Assembly: GCF_050908995.1 (NCBI RefSeq)
Contig: NC_135118.1
Span: 16,935,501-16,999,500, forward strand
Direction: 5' to 3'
DNA length: 64,000 nt
DNA from: Andrena cerasifolii
Taxonomy: Eukaryota > Arthropoda > Insecta > Hymenoptera > Andrenidae
Shown: positions 12,275 to 26,800 of the stretch, one piece after another
Layout: the number at the start of each line of letters is the position of its first letter
How positions within the stretch are numbered: position 1 is the stretch's first letter
Translations under genes and position numbers: made by a program
Notes under the pieces: generated by a model
Told to the model about the DNA's origin: nothing
Database searches by the model: none
Seen by the model: only the letters and a program-made list of their open reading frames with translations

Positions 12275-12835
12275 GTTATCTTCTTTTCCTATTCTTGTTT
12301 TTTCTTCCCTCTGCCTCTTTCAAAGAGAATCTCTTTCAAATCTCTCTTTATTCTCTTCCTGAGTCCCGATTTTTAGATCTCGTACTTTATGTCTCCCACT
12401 CCGCGGGCATATTCCCTCCTCCATTCTTTACCTAGGCCCCTCCGAAGAGGTTATCTTCGCTTTTCCCCCAGTTATTTTTTGTTTCTTTATTCTCCTATGT
12501 GTTAATTCTTTTTTCCGATCCTACTCTCCCTCTCTTTCCCTCCTTACCGTTCCTCCAATCCCTCGCTCTCTTTATTATTTGATAAATCCACTATTTAATT
12601 CCGATCGAGAATTTTCACCATCTTTCATCTCCGCCATCTTCCATTGCACACGTCCGAAGTTGTTACATACAACGAAACAAATATGACGAAGGAGCGCCAG
12701 AAGCCACCACCGCGGGGCCGCGAGCGGGGCCCTAGGGCGCCAAATTTCAAGTCTTATACTCTGAACGTTGTGAAGTGTAGCATGACAAGCATTACTACAT
12801 GTTATTATCATCGAGAACGAGACGTGTAATATAAT

Positions 12836-14872
12836 TTAGTGTGTTACAACATTGTTGATCTCAGTACTTGCTGACTCAAACAGCGTGGCTGTTTGACAGA
12901 AGGCTCAATCTTATTAGGATTATTTTTTTCCATTCATTGACATTCATTGTCTCGTCTTTAAAAAGAACGTTAGTCTTCGAAAGTAACATTAATCGTTAAT
13001 ATTCCTTCGAATGTGATCTACGTAGTTAAGTAAACATAGTTTTATAAAGGGAACAGAAACATGTATTTAATTGAGATTTAACTTAATTGTGCAGATATTG
13101 GAAAGATACTTAATAGAATTAAGTAAAGCGGATTTCTGAACGTGTTTCACTTGAATTTGTTTAGGTTTGATTGTCGAGCAAAATAACCAACTCGTTCGGC
13201 GCACTGTTCTTTCGCGATACTCTTGTGAAACTTGTTAAACTATTAAATGCAATACGCTGTCATTTTCAACATTAACCACTTCATAGAGGAAAAAAGAATT
13301 TTAACTAAGTACTTATATATGTATGTATTGCATTATACTTTGACATAATAATTGTCACATAAAAAGTTGCTCTTGGGAATGATATACATACTATCCACAA
13401 GAATGTTTCTATTAGACACTATTCGAAATTTCCGATTTTACGAAACTCGGTGCATGCAAAATTTTAAAGTATCGCAACGCGAGGGTGTTCATTACTTTGA
13501 ATTTTGAAATCGAGCAAAAGATTGAAAGAAGAAACTGATCTGTAAATGAACATGTATTATGAAAAGTAATATCCAATTTATTTTATTTATATTTACGTCC
13601 TATATCAGCAAAGAAATACGAATGGATTTACTATGAATGAGGGTTGAAGAAGGTTATTCACAGAGGATTCTTGCTCCTTTACATTGAATAGCGCTCAACT
13701 GCCTTAGCAATCGAGCTCTGAGTGACCACTGCCACAAAGTGTGTGTGTGTGTGAACTGGTAAAGATTACAAATTAATTCTGTGTGAAACAAATTTTATTC
13801 AGAACTTAGAAATGATTGCATGAGTAAAATTCATCTATTAACTAACTTTCTTCTCGCCGGTGACACGCTAAATACATACTCTCTTCTTCGATAATAGGCA
13901 AAATAAATCAAAACTCACTACACAGCAATGGAAAAAACTTCTGTAGAGCGGGGCATTAAATTTGCCCCAAACTATTTGCGTTATTCTATTGTGGAAATAG
14001 TTTTTTCGATGGTTCAAGCAGAGAAGGAAGCTGTAGCGATAGTTTATTCAAAGTGGCCTAAAGCCATTAATCGATAATTATTACTTTTCTGTCTGTAGAA
14101 AGCCCAAGTACTTTTTCTATACTATTTATTTTGATATTTATTGTACACTTGTGTTATTAGTAAATATATGTCCAGTAGATTCATCATTTGAACAAGTACA
14201 TGAATTTTAAAACTCTCTTCATCATAATATTCCCATATTTTATGCATATTTAGTGACATAAAATTTTTGTAACAATTACTTCTCCAAGTTGATCAACATC
14301 TGGAATAATATGCATTTTATTGCACGAACATTTGTATATAGATTTTTTAACAACAAAATCAGTTTCTTCATTCTATAGCATTATAAATAGCAGTTCTATA
14401 CCCAGACAGAAAAAAAACGAAAAAAAAAATATATACCAAAATGAAAACATCCGAGTGTGTATCGTCGAAGTAACAAATCTTTGTAATATTGTCTAGACTT
14501 CAACTTCTCCCTATTAGTTAAGTTCGTTATGCACATTCCCAAAAGTATAATCTACGTACGCCTAAGATCTTCCAAATAGATTCGCTTCTCCTTTTCGCAG
14601 AAGGATAAGATTCATTAAAGGGCATTTGTCATGTTGTATCTTTAATTACACTTATATTAAATGTTACAAGTTCCGAATTTCAGAAATACAGATGCAAACT
14701 TTAATCATAGAACAAGGCTTTGCCAGAGACGATCGAGTGTTGAATAAAGTATATATAAAATTGTAAATATATACACGTAAGGATATTTTTAGTTGCGAGA
14801 CGAACGAAATCCACGCAGTTTAATGAAACGAAGAAAAAAAAGTTACAGAATTTCGTTGATCGAATTGAAAAT
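12836..14872. other. Intergenic, no gene seen
   Basis: AT-rich sequence between the retrotransposon and the 3' end of thrombospondin. It includes a short GT run at about 13739-13752 and, at its right edge, presumably the thrombospondin 3' UTR. I recognise no gene, RNA or repeat. Confidence 0.5.
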
Positions 14873-17800
14873 TTAGTACACCCCATAGTCACCATGACCT
14901 TGAGCTGCGCGAAATCTAATTTCGTCGTTCGAATCTATGCCTATTTCCTTCTTCAGATTTGGAGGCAAGTCATCCCATACTGACCGTGGGACAGTCTCTG
15001 AAAAGTTCCAATTACCATTATTAATTTGACGAAGGCAGTAGTACTTTTTAATACAGATAACGCTTTTGCCGCAACTGATAATTCAGTGATAAAAATAAAA
15101 TACACTTTCTACTGTCTAAAGGCACCTTTTCGTTAAATTATTATCAAATTAATGTGGATGGTATTCACAAACAATTGGGAGTAGAATGTTATTAAAAAAG
15201 AAGCATAATTATTGGTAAGGCTATCCTATATAATAAGGCGCTTAAGATGGATGTTCGTTTGTTAACAAAATCTTTTCAGCGGCTTTTTTTCGTACTCGTA
15301 GGTCCTGATGACCTACAATGTTCAGATTCGGCACGAAGTTTCCTGGCAACCAAAGATGCCGTAAAAAATCCAAAACCTGGAAAATTCGATAATGGGTAGT
15401 AGGGACTAGGAGTGGCCTAAAATAGGTATTACGTACAATGTTGTAGCCGCTACTGCATTGTACAGGGTCAGCGTTGTATCCTGCAACCCGCGCTCGCGCG
15501 AACTTGTAAAATGGCAACAGCGCCTCACGGACGCATTCCACTGCAACCATGCACCAAACGACCGCTGGACAGCAGTGAAGCCCGAGCTTCGATAATTTTA
15601 GGATGTTCTCTTTCAAATTAATGTCGCAAAGAGCTACTTAGAATTTCCCGGCCCAGGTTGAAAAATTTGGGGCCTTTTTCGTATAACTTTTGAAATATAA
15701 AAGATATTGGAATACAATTTGCGCCGAAAAATGAGAAAAAATTATTCCCTCTTAATGATGGATAATTTAACATATTTTACATTTACTTAATTTTTTTCTA
15801 TCAATTTTTGTACCAGGCCGGTACATGGTTGTGGTGGAATACGTCCGTGAGGCGGTGTTGCCATTTCCGTCTGTTCGCGCGAGCGCGGGTTGCAAGATTA
15901 AATGATGACCTTGTATGTACCTAAGCCTGCACGCGGGTCGAGCTCGCTGCTCGAGCACGAGCTGAAAGACGAAGCGAGACAAAGTATCATGCTTTCTCTC
16001 TTTCGTAGCCGACGGTAACTTCGAAAAAGCGGTTTTGTAAGAGTGAATATGCTCCACAAACTTTTTGGATTCGGGATCTTTGTCACACATTAGTTGTTGT
16101 AATAATACCGTGAGTTATTTCGATTCTAGGGGAGGGTCTCAAATGTCACCAGGCAGTGAGTCTGGGCACGTATGTGACTTAGGCCCCTTAGGAGATCAAT
16201 TAGACAAGTACAGAGACCCTTCTGATACGCAAAAGTTGTAAAATTTCGTATTTCGCAGCGAAAATTGTTTCTAACAGAGTTTCCAACAAAAATTGTGGTT
16301 ATCTTACGCGTCTTATTATATAGCAGGGTTGACTAACTGGTGGCTCGCGAGCCACCGGGAGTTCCTCCGCTTTGCTGCTACGCTGAACAACCCCCCTCTA
16401 TACCTACCAGACTCTGACGATCGCAGTGGATTTCTCTTTCTTTCCTTTTCTTTTCGCCTGCGATCGTCAGAGTCTGTAGGTATGGAGCGGGGCCGTTCAG
16501 CGTAGCAGCAAGGCGGAGGTGCCCCCGGTGGCCCGCGAGCCCCCAGTTCGTCAACCCTGTTATATAGGATAGTAATGCCTGGCGAAGACGGGCTAAAAAA
16601 CTAGTAAAGTAATAAATCTTGAAGATGATCATTACTAAAATTTCACCAAAGTTTCAATTACTGTATCACTGAAGGATTAGATATGGCAACAGTTAATCTC
16701 TTCTGTGAATATGTAAAAGTATAGGAGTTTCCTGAATTCGCGCATAATTACAAATGTATTTATGTTTTATGCGTCTTATTTGAATTTCGTAAAATCTAAG
16801 TAAGAAGACGTTTTATGTTTAAGATGAAATAAGCTATCGTAACACTGCCACTGAGGAGAACAGTGTTTTCCATGAAGCAAGAAACTGAAGAAGGAACTAT
16901 CAAATTACCCATAGAAAGATAATGTCACTTTGTTCGCTACATTGCTAATAAGTAAATATTATACACTTCCGATTAGACGTAGCAAATGTATCTTCAATTC
17001 TTTGGGTAACACGTTTACTTAGTTGATTAGCGGAGTGCTAAACAATAGGGAACACCAATAACAAAGAAATGACTCTAGAGGAGAAAAAGTTAGTTGATCA
17101 CCGGAGAAACATCTACAATTTCAAATTTACCTTTCCCAATATTTCCAGGGCTGAAAGCGTAATAATGTCAATTAAATATCAATTCGATTTACTGGTTAGC
17201 ACCCTGTACGCAGCTATGAATGTAATGTCACAATTAATTGAGAACAAAACAGTGATCTCATATTCCTCATTATTTTTTGTCGACACCTTACCTTCACATG
17301 AATACAGTAGATTAGACCAAGTGATCATCTGCTGAGAAAAGCAGTATACTCCAAGGCGACCCCCCTGCAGGGTGGAGTCATATACATTTCCGGAGTCTGC
17401 TATCATCTCCTTGCCGTCGTAAAGACGGAACCTAATCAAGCCAATCTTTGGCCTGTGCAGCAGGTGCCACCTGTACGGAACTCTCGGCTTCCAGCCAAAC
17501 ATCTTCGGATCTCTCCAAAGGATCTTCACCTGATTAGGAACGTCCGCATTGTGCCAGAGACTGTTCCGGAGGTATTCACCGGGACCAGTTTCCGAGTTAA
17601 CGAGTTTCAAGTAGATTCCTGGTTCTCCGATTGCTCTGAACGGATTAGGCATCCAGTATGGTTGCAGACCCTGTTTCCAGCATACAAGGTAGAATCGACG
17701 GTTATTCTGGTAAGAGAAGATGAAACCAGGCCAGTCGTCATCGTAATCGTCGTCGACGAAGAACGTACCCTCAAAGTCTACGCCGCTAAAAATGTCCGGC

Positions 17801-20800
17801 CCTGTTGACGGAGGTAAAAGCGTACCATAGAAATTATGATTTAAGGTATTTCTCAATCCCATTTTGTAAAGATTCTTCCGACTTAATTTTCATAATTCAT
17901 TTCACTTTATTGTACAAAAGTCTGTTACCGACAGCAATTCCGGGATCACTATTCAGGAGCTCCTGTATTTCAGCGCCGCCGTGGTTTATCCTCCACACGG
18001 GGTCGTGTTGGGAAGTGCCTATGGGATCTAAAGCAACCGTAAAGTATTTTCTGAAGTCTGTGGTCCAGATCATGCTGTTATTGGGACAGTTGTCTTCGAC
18101 GTTTATCACAGTGTCATTGTCGTAGTCGTTCCAGCAAGCGTCGCCAGCAATACTATCTGAAAATAATACCCCCAAGTGGTTATCGTCGCTTGCGTGTAAA
18201 TGTGAATCGAGCTCTTTGTCAGGGAATTTATTAGAGAATTTGGCGATCATTCCAATTTGATGGCTATGCACTTACTTTGAGTGTGACGTTGATTTGGATT
18301 GTAAACATAAGGACAATTATCCTGATGATCCGGTATTCCATCATTATCCATGTCATCGTCACACTCGTCTCCTACACCATCATGATCAACATCATTTTGC
18401 CCTGGATTGACCACATCTGGACAGTTATCAATGTCATCTTGCACACCATCGCTGTCTCTGTCTCTATCATTATCACAGATATCACCCACTCCATCGCCAT
18501 CTCGGTCTGACTGATCCGGATTGGAATTGTAAGGACAGTTATCACAGACATCACCGACCCCGTCAAAATCACCGTCCGTTTGATTTCGGTTCACTTTCAT
18601 TGGACAGTTGTCCTGATAATTCAGAATACCTTCAAAGTAAAATGGATCTTACTGTAGGTCTCTTTTATTTTTGATGTTACCGTTAGATTTGTTCAAAAGG
18701 AAAGAGACTCCACTTTGTCGGGTAACAAATTACCATCATTGTCGATGTCGTTGTCACAAGCGTCACCCAAACCATCGTTGTCCGTATCTTCTTGCTTGGG
18801 ATTCCCAACTGTAGGACAATTGTCGCAGACATCTCCAACTGAATCTGGAGTGTCTTGGTCTGTATCTTCCTGACCGGGATTCGGAACCAGTTGACAGTTG
18901 TCAGATGGATTTAAGACGCCATCGTTATCAGCGTCTGTATCGCACGCATCGCCTATGCCATCCTGGTCGGCATCTTCTTGACCGCTGTTCGGAATCACTG
19001 GGCAGTTGTCAACGCGACAGCGTCGGTCCTTACACTGAAGGGCTTTGTCAGGAATCCCGTCGCTGTCTGTGTCTACGCCACAGAGAAATCCATCTCCAGC
19101 CCATCCAAGACCACACTAGGAATAGTAGTATTAGTAGTTCTTTAATTGGGAAGACTATTTTGCTGTTTCCACTGTTTGATAATTACCCTGCACGTGTATT
19201 GATTCATATCGATGATACAATCGGCGTGCCTATCACAAATTACAATCAAATCTGGACAAACGTTGTGAGCAAGCTGACAGCCGACCGTTCGGTTACCTAC
19301 ATATCCTTTCCAGCAAGAACCGCACTTATGCGAACCCTGAAATAGGAGGACAGTGAATATAATTCTTTCAGCAGGATGTCTAATGACGTCTCTTTCATGG
19401 ATAATGTTTTAATTACTGTGGGTTCAACTATTTCTTATCAATATGTAAGAGTAATATAGGTATGTACACATTATTTCTTTCTTTCAATGATTTAATATTT
19501 AATAGAATGGAACCATTCGAAAGATAATTCAGGAAGAATTTAAGAATACCGACGGTTGGAATATCAACAATAGCTTAATATTTGGCATGATCGTTTGACT
19601 GAATTTTCATTTTAAATCGTCTCCCCTCATTAATTCTAGATTAATGTGTAATATCACATGAAATGATATGTATATCTGAAACCCTTAAAATCTTGGAGAA
19701 AAGAGACGCACAGAATAGTATCAAGTAAGGGACTTGATTTAAATGTTTTTTCAAAATAGAACGAGTGTGCCTCCCCTAAGCTGTGAATATATTCCATGAC
19801 TTATGTCTACGTTAAACGAAGCTTATCGAATGGAAAAGAGCTTACTCGTAGTAAATAAATGGTTAGTTGCTTACTACTGTGTTGATGCATTCCACGTTCG
19901 GCTTACAACCTCCGTTGTGGTGTTCGCACTCGTTTATGTCTTTGCAAATTTGCTTACGAATTTTAGCAACCTCCACCCCAATTCCCTCTATCGTGGAGCC
20001 AATGTATCCTCGTGGGCAGGCATCGCATCTGTATCCAGGACAAATATTGTGGCATTGCACTCCAGGATAGCAAGGTTGCGCCAGCTCACATTCGTCTATG
20101 TCAAGGCACGTGGAACCGTTGCCCGTGTAGCCATTCGGACAAGGACCGCATCTAAAATTTACTCCCATGAAAACAAAGGAATTTGGAATTCGCAAAGAAG
20201 TTAGCTCGAGAATCCAGGAAATGAACGATGGAGGTTGGACATCTGTATATATATGGTTTTACGTTGCTACCTGTAATATGGTGGGTAAAGGACTGAATCG
20301 CATTGTACTTCTGGAAAGCAAGGATTGGTATCGCAAGCATCTTTCCGCCGCTCGCAATCTTTTCCATCACCGATGTAACCGGCAGGACAGTTGCCGCACC
20401 TAGAATATTTGGTTGCTCCTTATTCGTGGTAAAAACAATTTAATAGATGCACAAAGGTCAAGCAACTAGTGGACAGAAATTTCACAAACAAGAGAAGATA
20501 AATGATCATTCATGTTGGAGGGAATTCATTCTGCGAACCAAGGTAGCTCCATTAAGAAGGTAGAATCTTCCAAGGAGCAACATGACATTTAGAACGAAAC
20601 GAGTGTGCTGTAAATGATTTCCAGTTATAGAAAACTGATATCAGACGAATTGAATGATGCTACTCTTAGTCTCATTCAACACCATGTAGAAATGTCCTCA
20701 GACATGAAGCTACAGTTCATAATTTTGATACCCGTAGACACGGTCAACCACGAACAACTCGTATATTGGGTAAAAGGAACATAATGATGTTGAAGCATAC

Positions 20801-23800
20801 TTGAGTGGTACGTAATATATTCTTGAAGATGCGAGCAATCGAATAAGTTTTCGATAACATTTGCTCCACGCGGTAACCAAAAACTATACTGTATCATCCC
20901 TGGCCCCCTCTACTCCCAACGTTCAAGCGAACTACTATCTTCATCCCTAATCCAGTCACCAGTGTTTTCGGGTATCAGAATTACAATCCTCAGATCCACG
21001 TTTCAGAGTATTACCGGCTAATGTCTAGATTAAAAGTGGTAACCTTCGATCTCTTCAAACAGGAACTTTCCATAAAACTGTGGATCCTTTAGTCCGTCCA
21101 AACTGCCATCAAACTCAACAATGTTCCTCGTCAAGTTCTTTAGCGCACTCAACGTTATGTCGAACGACTTACTGATCCGTTATAGCTCGCACGTACGCGA
21201 AGAGACGACAGTAAAGAAGTGTACCTGTAACTGCCCGGATAGTCGTAACAAAGGGCTCCGGGGAAGCACGGCCTGCTCGCACAGTTTATGACCACTTTCA
21301 TACAACGTTGTCCGTCACCGGTGTAACCAGGTCGGCATGGACCGCACTCTGGGCCGCGCGCTGTGTCGCGACACTCAACGTCCGGATGGCAGGGTGAATT
21401 GTACCGGCAAGTAGGCAACGGACCAACTGCACCTGTAGCAAACGGATCCGTCGTCTGGGTTTTGTAGTTGGGATTTACCGCCGTTGGATTTGTGGAATTA
21501 TCCAGGGTCAGGAGTTGTCAAGAATAGAGCTATTTCTAAGGGAGAGACCTGGCCTTCGTTGAGTTTTATTTAACGAAGAAAACGGAGATGGGGTGCGGGA
21601 GGCATACCCGAGCCGTGTAAATGATATCTGCTTTAAGAAAATGATTCTACAAATCATAGCGTTAGGCTCTATCTTATAGTCTGCGCTATTGCTAACAGCT
21701 TCGAAGAAATTATTCTTCTCGGGGATATTCTTCTTCTCTATAGGATATTAGTCTTCTCGGTTGTTGAAGCGAAGGATAATCGCGAAGACGATTCGTCCTA
21801 CCTGGTAGAGGAGACATCTCCAACGTTGTGTACGAGTCAAAATACCGTTCCATTTTTCGATAAGGGCACATTTATTGCAACGCGAGACCATTTTTGCCGC
21901 ATGATCAAACACTTCGCTTGTAGAGTGTTACTGGGGCAAAAGGAATCGAGAGCAGTGCGAAAGGGTGCGCGGAAGAGATCGCAATAAGGGGTAACAGAGA
22001 AGTTCTCACGGCGTGGGGATTGAGGATTCTTTTGTTTTCTTCTCTTTCAACACAGCGGAACTTCACTCACCGGAGTGTGGCTGCCAGTGTACATGATGTT
22101 CGACCAGTTCTCGTAGCTTCTGCGTTTCCAGCCTCTGAAATTGAAGGGCACCGATAAAAGTATATCCGCCACGTGCCCTCCCATAAGTTCTAAGCGATAT
22201 TGTTACTCACATTCAATTCTACGTCCCTCCGGATGATGTTGGTAGCGTCGATCAGCTCGTTCAGAGTTTTAATTATCTGGCCATCGTTGCGGCAGGCTAA
22301 CAGAATTAGAATTAAATCTATCAGTTGACGCCGATCATTACTAAAGCTCGGTGCTTCGAATTGAGAAATGATTCATTTCGATTACCTCCCCTGTCGTCTA
22401 TAACTTGGACTCCTATGTCCCCTCTTCTCGGAACCCGTTTATAGTTCGCGGTCGATTCATTGAATAAATCCAATTCTCCTAGTTGGGATCGTGTCCATTG
22501 ATGAAAACGTTTCGTGCGGCTGGGCAAATCCGATCGTTCCGCATCGAGGTCACTGGCAAAGCGACGTTCCCCGCGGCTATCTTTGGAAAAACGTTTATCA
22601 TGACGCTTCGATGGAGCCAACCGAGTCGAACGATGATCCTGGCTCAGTTTACGGGATCCTTCAAACTCGTCGTTGTATTGATCGAAAATCTCGGATCTAT
22701 CGGAGTTACGAAGATCGTCGAAATGATTTTCGAACTCGGTCCATTCAGCGGTGCGTTTAGAGTTTTCGAAGCAATTTGGTTTTGAACTCGATTTATGGGA
22801 CTTCTTAGTTCTGGGGCCGTCTGGCAGGGTGTTCATGTCGATCAGATTGTTGGGACAGTTCTCCTGTTTCAGCACGTGGATGATAGGCGACGACGGATAC
22901 ACCTTCACTTGGTTCCTCCTTTCCCTAAACTGAAGATACAGCTGCTTCAAAATCGGGTACATTATAAACAGAGTCTTTCTTACCAGGGGCCGTAGCCGTG
23001 AAGGAAAACACCGGTTCTCGTTAGATCACCGAAGTTAAGCATCACGGGGCGGTGTACTGGGGAAAGATGGGAGGACCACCTGCGCTACTGCTGCTGGGAC
23101 CCAAAGGAGAGAGAGAGGAGGGGGAAAAATGGGACTATAGTTCGTTGGGCAATATAAGCAAAAATAAGCTTGAAACGCCATCCTGCTTAAAATGCAGGAA
23201 AGCAATAAAATATATAAACATAACATGAACAGCTTCATTGTTTAAACAGAAATTGTGGTATAAATAAATACTGGATATCGAATTTTGTTACACACCCCGC
23301 CCTAAAATTGAGGATTTCATTTTATAAAACAACAGTTACTTCGTGTACTTAATCCTTTTATTATTTTGAATATAATAAAGACGATGGCGATATGTATACA
23401 GGATGGGGCTGTGACTCTGTCCACCTGATATATATTTACCCTTCTAAACTATAGGAAAACTGCATGGTATAGTTAGGGTGATGTTGTTTCTCTAAAATTC
23501 ACCACTATATTGAGCTCTATCATAAAAAAAACAAAACGTGATTCCGTTTAATAAAGTAAGATTGACGTTCAGATCTCCGCCACGTCTCTATCCGCAACGA
23601 AAGGATTGTAAAAATCTATAAAACACTATAGATTATTAAACACTGTAGTATGATTATATAATCATTTCTAGGAGAAAAAGGAACCTGCACACATGAATAT
23701 TTTTCCAAAATTTTTTTACAGTTGTGTTTGGCTAATCAAAAGACAACTATCCCGCACCCAGGCCAACTGAAAATTCAAAATTAAATTTTCCCTTATATAC

Positions 23801-26800
23801 AAATAACAGCCAAAGTTGAAAAACGATGCAAAAGATTGCAAAAGATTTTACTGGACCGTTAGTAGATGACATCTACTTTCAAATAGTACTATCCAGAGCT
23901 TGAAGGAGCGCGGCGCTTTTTTATAAACCTAAAACAGTTAATGAAAACTTGAAATACTAGGTAGCTCCATTTTAAGTTGTATAGTAGAATTATCTGTATT
24001 ATATAGTAGGGAATTTGGAAAGAGAATTGATACGTTTCCCGTTAGAATATGAATTTCTTTTGTAATTAACACGAAGATGTCACACTAGTTTCCATGGTTA
24101 GATACTTTGGCCCGTTTGGCTATTCACAAAATACAATTTTCAAGACGTTTTGAAGAGTTTTTTTTGCGCCTTAAACCGTAACACGCCCAAGTATCTTCTA
24201 TTTTCTCCAGTACCTCGATTGCAAGGACAAGAAAGTGGGCCGTGAACATTCAATAAAGATTAATTCCAAGCGGATCGAAATCGATTCAGCGGTTTAATCG
24301 CATGGTTACGCTAGTTACCGGTTGCCTGACTGTAATAAAGGCGCACAGCCTTGGTCCGACCATATTTGGAATCGCGTCATTCTACGATCTCTAACGTCAT
24401 TAGATAGAAGCCCGTAACAGAACAGTGAAACTCTGTCAGAAGCCCGGGAAGAAAATCAAACTTTTTTTTTTCTGTACAAATAGAAATTTTTCGAAATGGA
24501 AGGAAACAAGTTTCTATGCTAATTCAGTTCAACTAGATTCCACTTGAATTAGACACTACACATTTTCTCCAGCTTATAAATAAAGTTCAGAAGAATCTTC
24601 CTTGCCCCTGTAGCATATCCCTCCCTTTTGAATATTCTTTCGCAATTAATTCTTCGAAAAATAATTCTTCGTTATTGCTTCGGGATATCTAGTATTTCGA
24701 ATTAGAATTTCAATGCTCCGGAGTTCGTGTGATTCTTGTTATTTTTTTTTTAAATCTGTGTTCGGTCTATTTTTAAGAGATTAAATAAAAGCTGTTGTGC
24801 AAACTTTAAGATTAAATTCCCAACGTTTCGGTCAGTATTGCGACGCAGTTTTCTTGCTGATTTAATTCTTTCCCTGATAATGGTCGCAATACTGACCGAA
24901 ACGTTGGGAATTTAATCTTAAAATCTGCACAATAGCTTTTATTTAATCTCTTAAAAATAGACCGGACCGGTGCGCCGATAACATTTACTTTAAATTTTTA
25001 AAAATTCTTTACGGCCGAAATTCTGAATCATTTTATTCATTGGGAATGATACTTCTTGATACAGTGACTGGCAAATTTTGTTCTTGAGAGACCATTACAT
25101 CCGCTAGGCAAGATTACGTGAAAACTTTTATCTTCAGTATTAGAGCAGATGGAAACTTAAAACGAGACAAATAAAAGAACGAAAGCAATTAGTTATTCTC
25201 CTGAGTTTAGGGTAGCTCCGGGAGACGCGAACGAGGGTCTACTTGAATAAACTTCCACGTCACTGTATAATAATAGCGCCAACGTGGGAGCACGTAGTAG
25301 TATGCAATTGCAAAATTGAAACACGGGATAATAAGCCAAATTGGAAAATGGCTAAAGTATAATGAAAGAGTAGCAGAGTCCAGATCTTTTTTAATCAATC
25401 AATTCAGACGCATAGATTCGTTTCTGAACGCTGTGTTCATTACTTTCATCATTTAAAATTCAGAATTAGGTACGTACCACTTCTACGTGAGAATTCTCAT
25501 TTTCGGCAAACTTGGGGAAGCTTCTCTTCAGAGGTATCGAGCCTTGGTAAATGCAGTTGATATAGACATCCATCTGGGCGCCAGGTTGACCCTGGTGGAT
25601 CGAGACGATTATATTTCTCGACGATGGATCAACGGTCCGGAGATCCACTTGGATGTGTTCCGTAGTTTGATGGCCATCTTCCTCGTGGCTCTCGAGGATT
25701 ACTGAAATAAATTCCTTCTATCACTTGTCCTGGCTCTCCGCAGCCAAAAGTGGCTCCAGCATGTGTCGAAGGGTACGTTTAATCATTTGCGGATGGTGGT
25801 TGAACCGCTTGGCTTACGTCGCGACGCGAAAATCCTCCAGTCCCATTTGTTCAAGGTACTCACTTGGCATGATGGATCTGTGTCCAAAATAAGTAAATAG
25901 GTGTCCGAGCGTTTCAGCCAATAGACCTTAATAATAGAGATATTTACATGTAAACGCTCAGACACCTATTTACTTATTTTCGACATAGATCCATCATGCC
26001 AAGGCTCATAAAAATCGATGTCTACCACATGGTGTCCTCCCCTTGTAAGTAGTCTTTAGCATACCGATTTTTTTTTAAAAGCCACAGTTTGTTTTTAATC
26101 ATTAAAAAACACTCATTAAATTTCTTTCAGAAGAGCAGAAGCGAATATCCAGATAGCACAAGTCGTCTATAAACCGTCTTTAAGAAGTCCGGACGTCTTG
26201 AAAGTCTGAAAGACGTCTTAAAGACCGCTTATAGACGTCTTGAAAGTCTGAAAGGCGTCTTTAAGACGACTTATAGACGACGTGTGTTATCTGAGTATTC
26301 GCTTCTGCTCCTCTGAGAGAAATTTAATGAGTTTTTTTAATGATTAAAAACAAACTGTAGCATTAAAAAAGAAATCGGTATGATAAAGACTACTTAGATA
26401 TTGATGCGAGGAATAACCGTGCCATTTCATTCAAATGGGTTCTGTATACAGATGACGTCTGTATACAGAGGTCTTGAAAGTCTGAAAGACGGCTTATAGA
26501 CGTCTTGAAAGTCTGAAAGACGGCTTATAGACGTCTTGAAAGTCTGAAAGACGGCTTATAGACGTCTTGAAAGTCTGAAAGACGTCTTAAAGACGGCTTA
26601 TAGACGTGTTGAAAGTCTGAAAGACGTCTTAAAGACGCCGTGTGCTATCTGAGTATAGGTAGAGACGTCCATTTCTGACTAACCGGAACGTCTTTAAGAC
26701 GTCTTACAGACGCCTTTGTTACCAATTCAGAACATTCAGTCGTTCAGATTTAAAACAGACGTAAAATAGGCGTCTTCGAAACGTCGTGTACTATCTCGGA

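Larger units (their letters stand above)
9088..12835 (-). mobile_element. Decayed DIRS-type tyrosine-recombinase retrotransposon
   Basis: The element carries about 160-bp inverted terminal repeats (9088-9249 and 12667-12835, sharing GCGCCCTAGGGCCCCGCTCG) rather than LTRs. Reading right to left on the - strand come gag-like ORFs, the tail of the reverse transcriptase, RNase H, a methyltransferase-like domain and a tyrosine recombinase; that order and the termini define DIRS elements. A third copy of the outer end (ATGATAATAACATGTAG, about 9384-9400) lies between the recombinase and the left repeat, where the internal complementary region of DIRS elements belongs. At 3.75 kb it is shorter than the usual 5-6 kb, because the RT catalytic core between about 11373 and 11439 is missing. 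Stops and frameshifts show it is dead. Confidence 0.88.

Noticed and set aside
12028..12435. Phe/Leu/Ser-rich 135-codon + strand ORF
   Set aside because: It is the antisense shadow of the Lys/Glu-rich gag-like region of the DIRS element.
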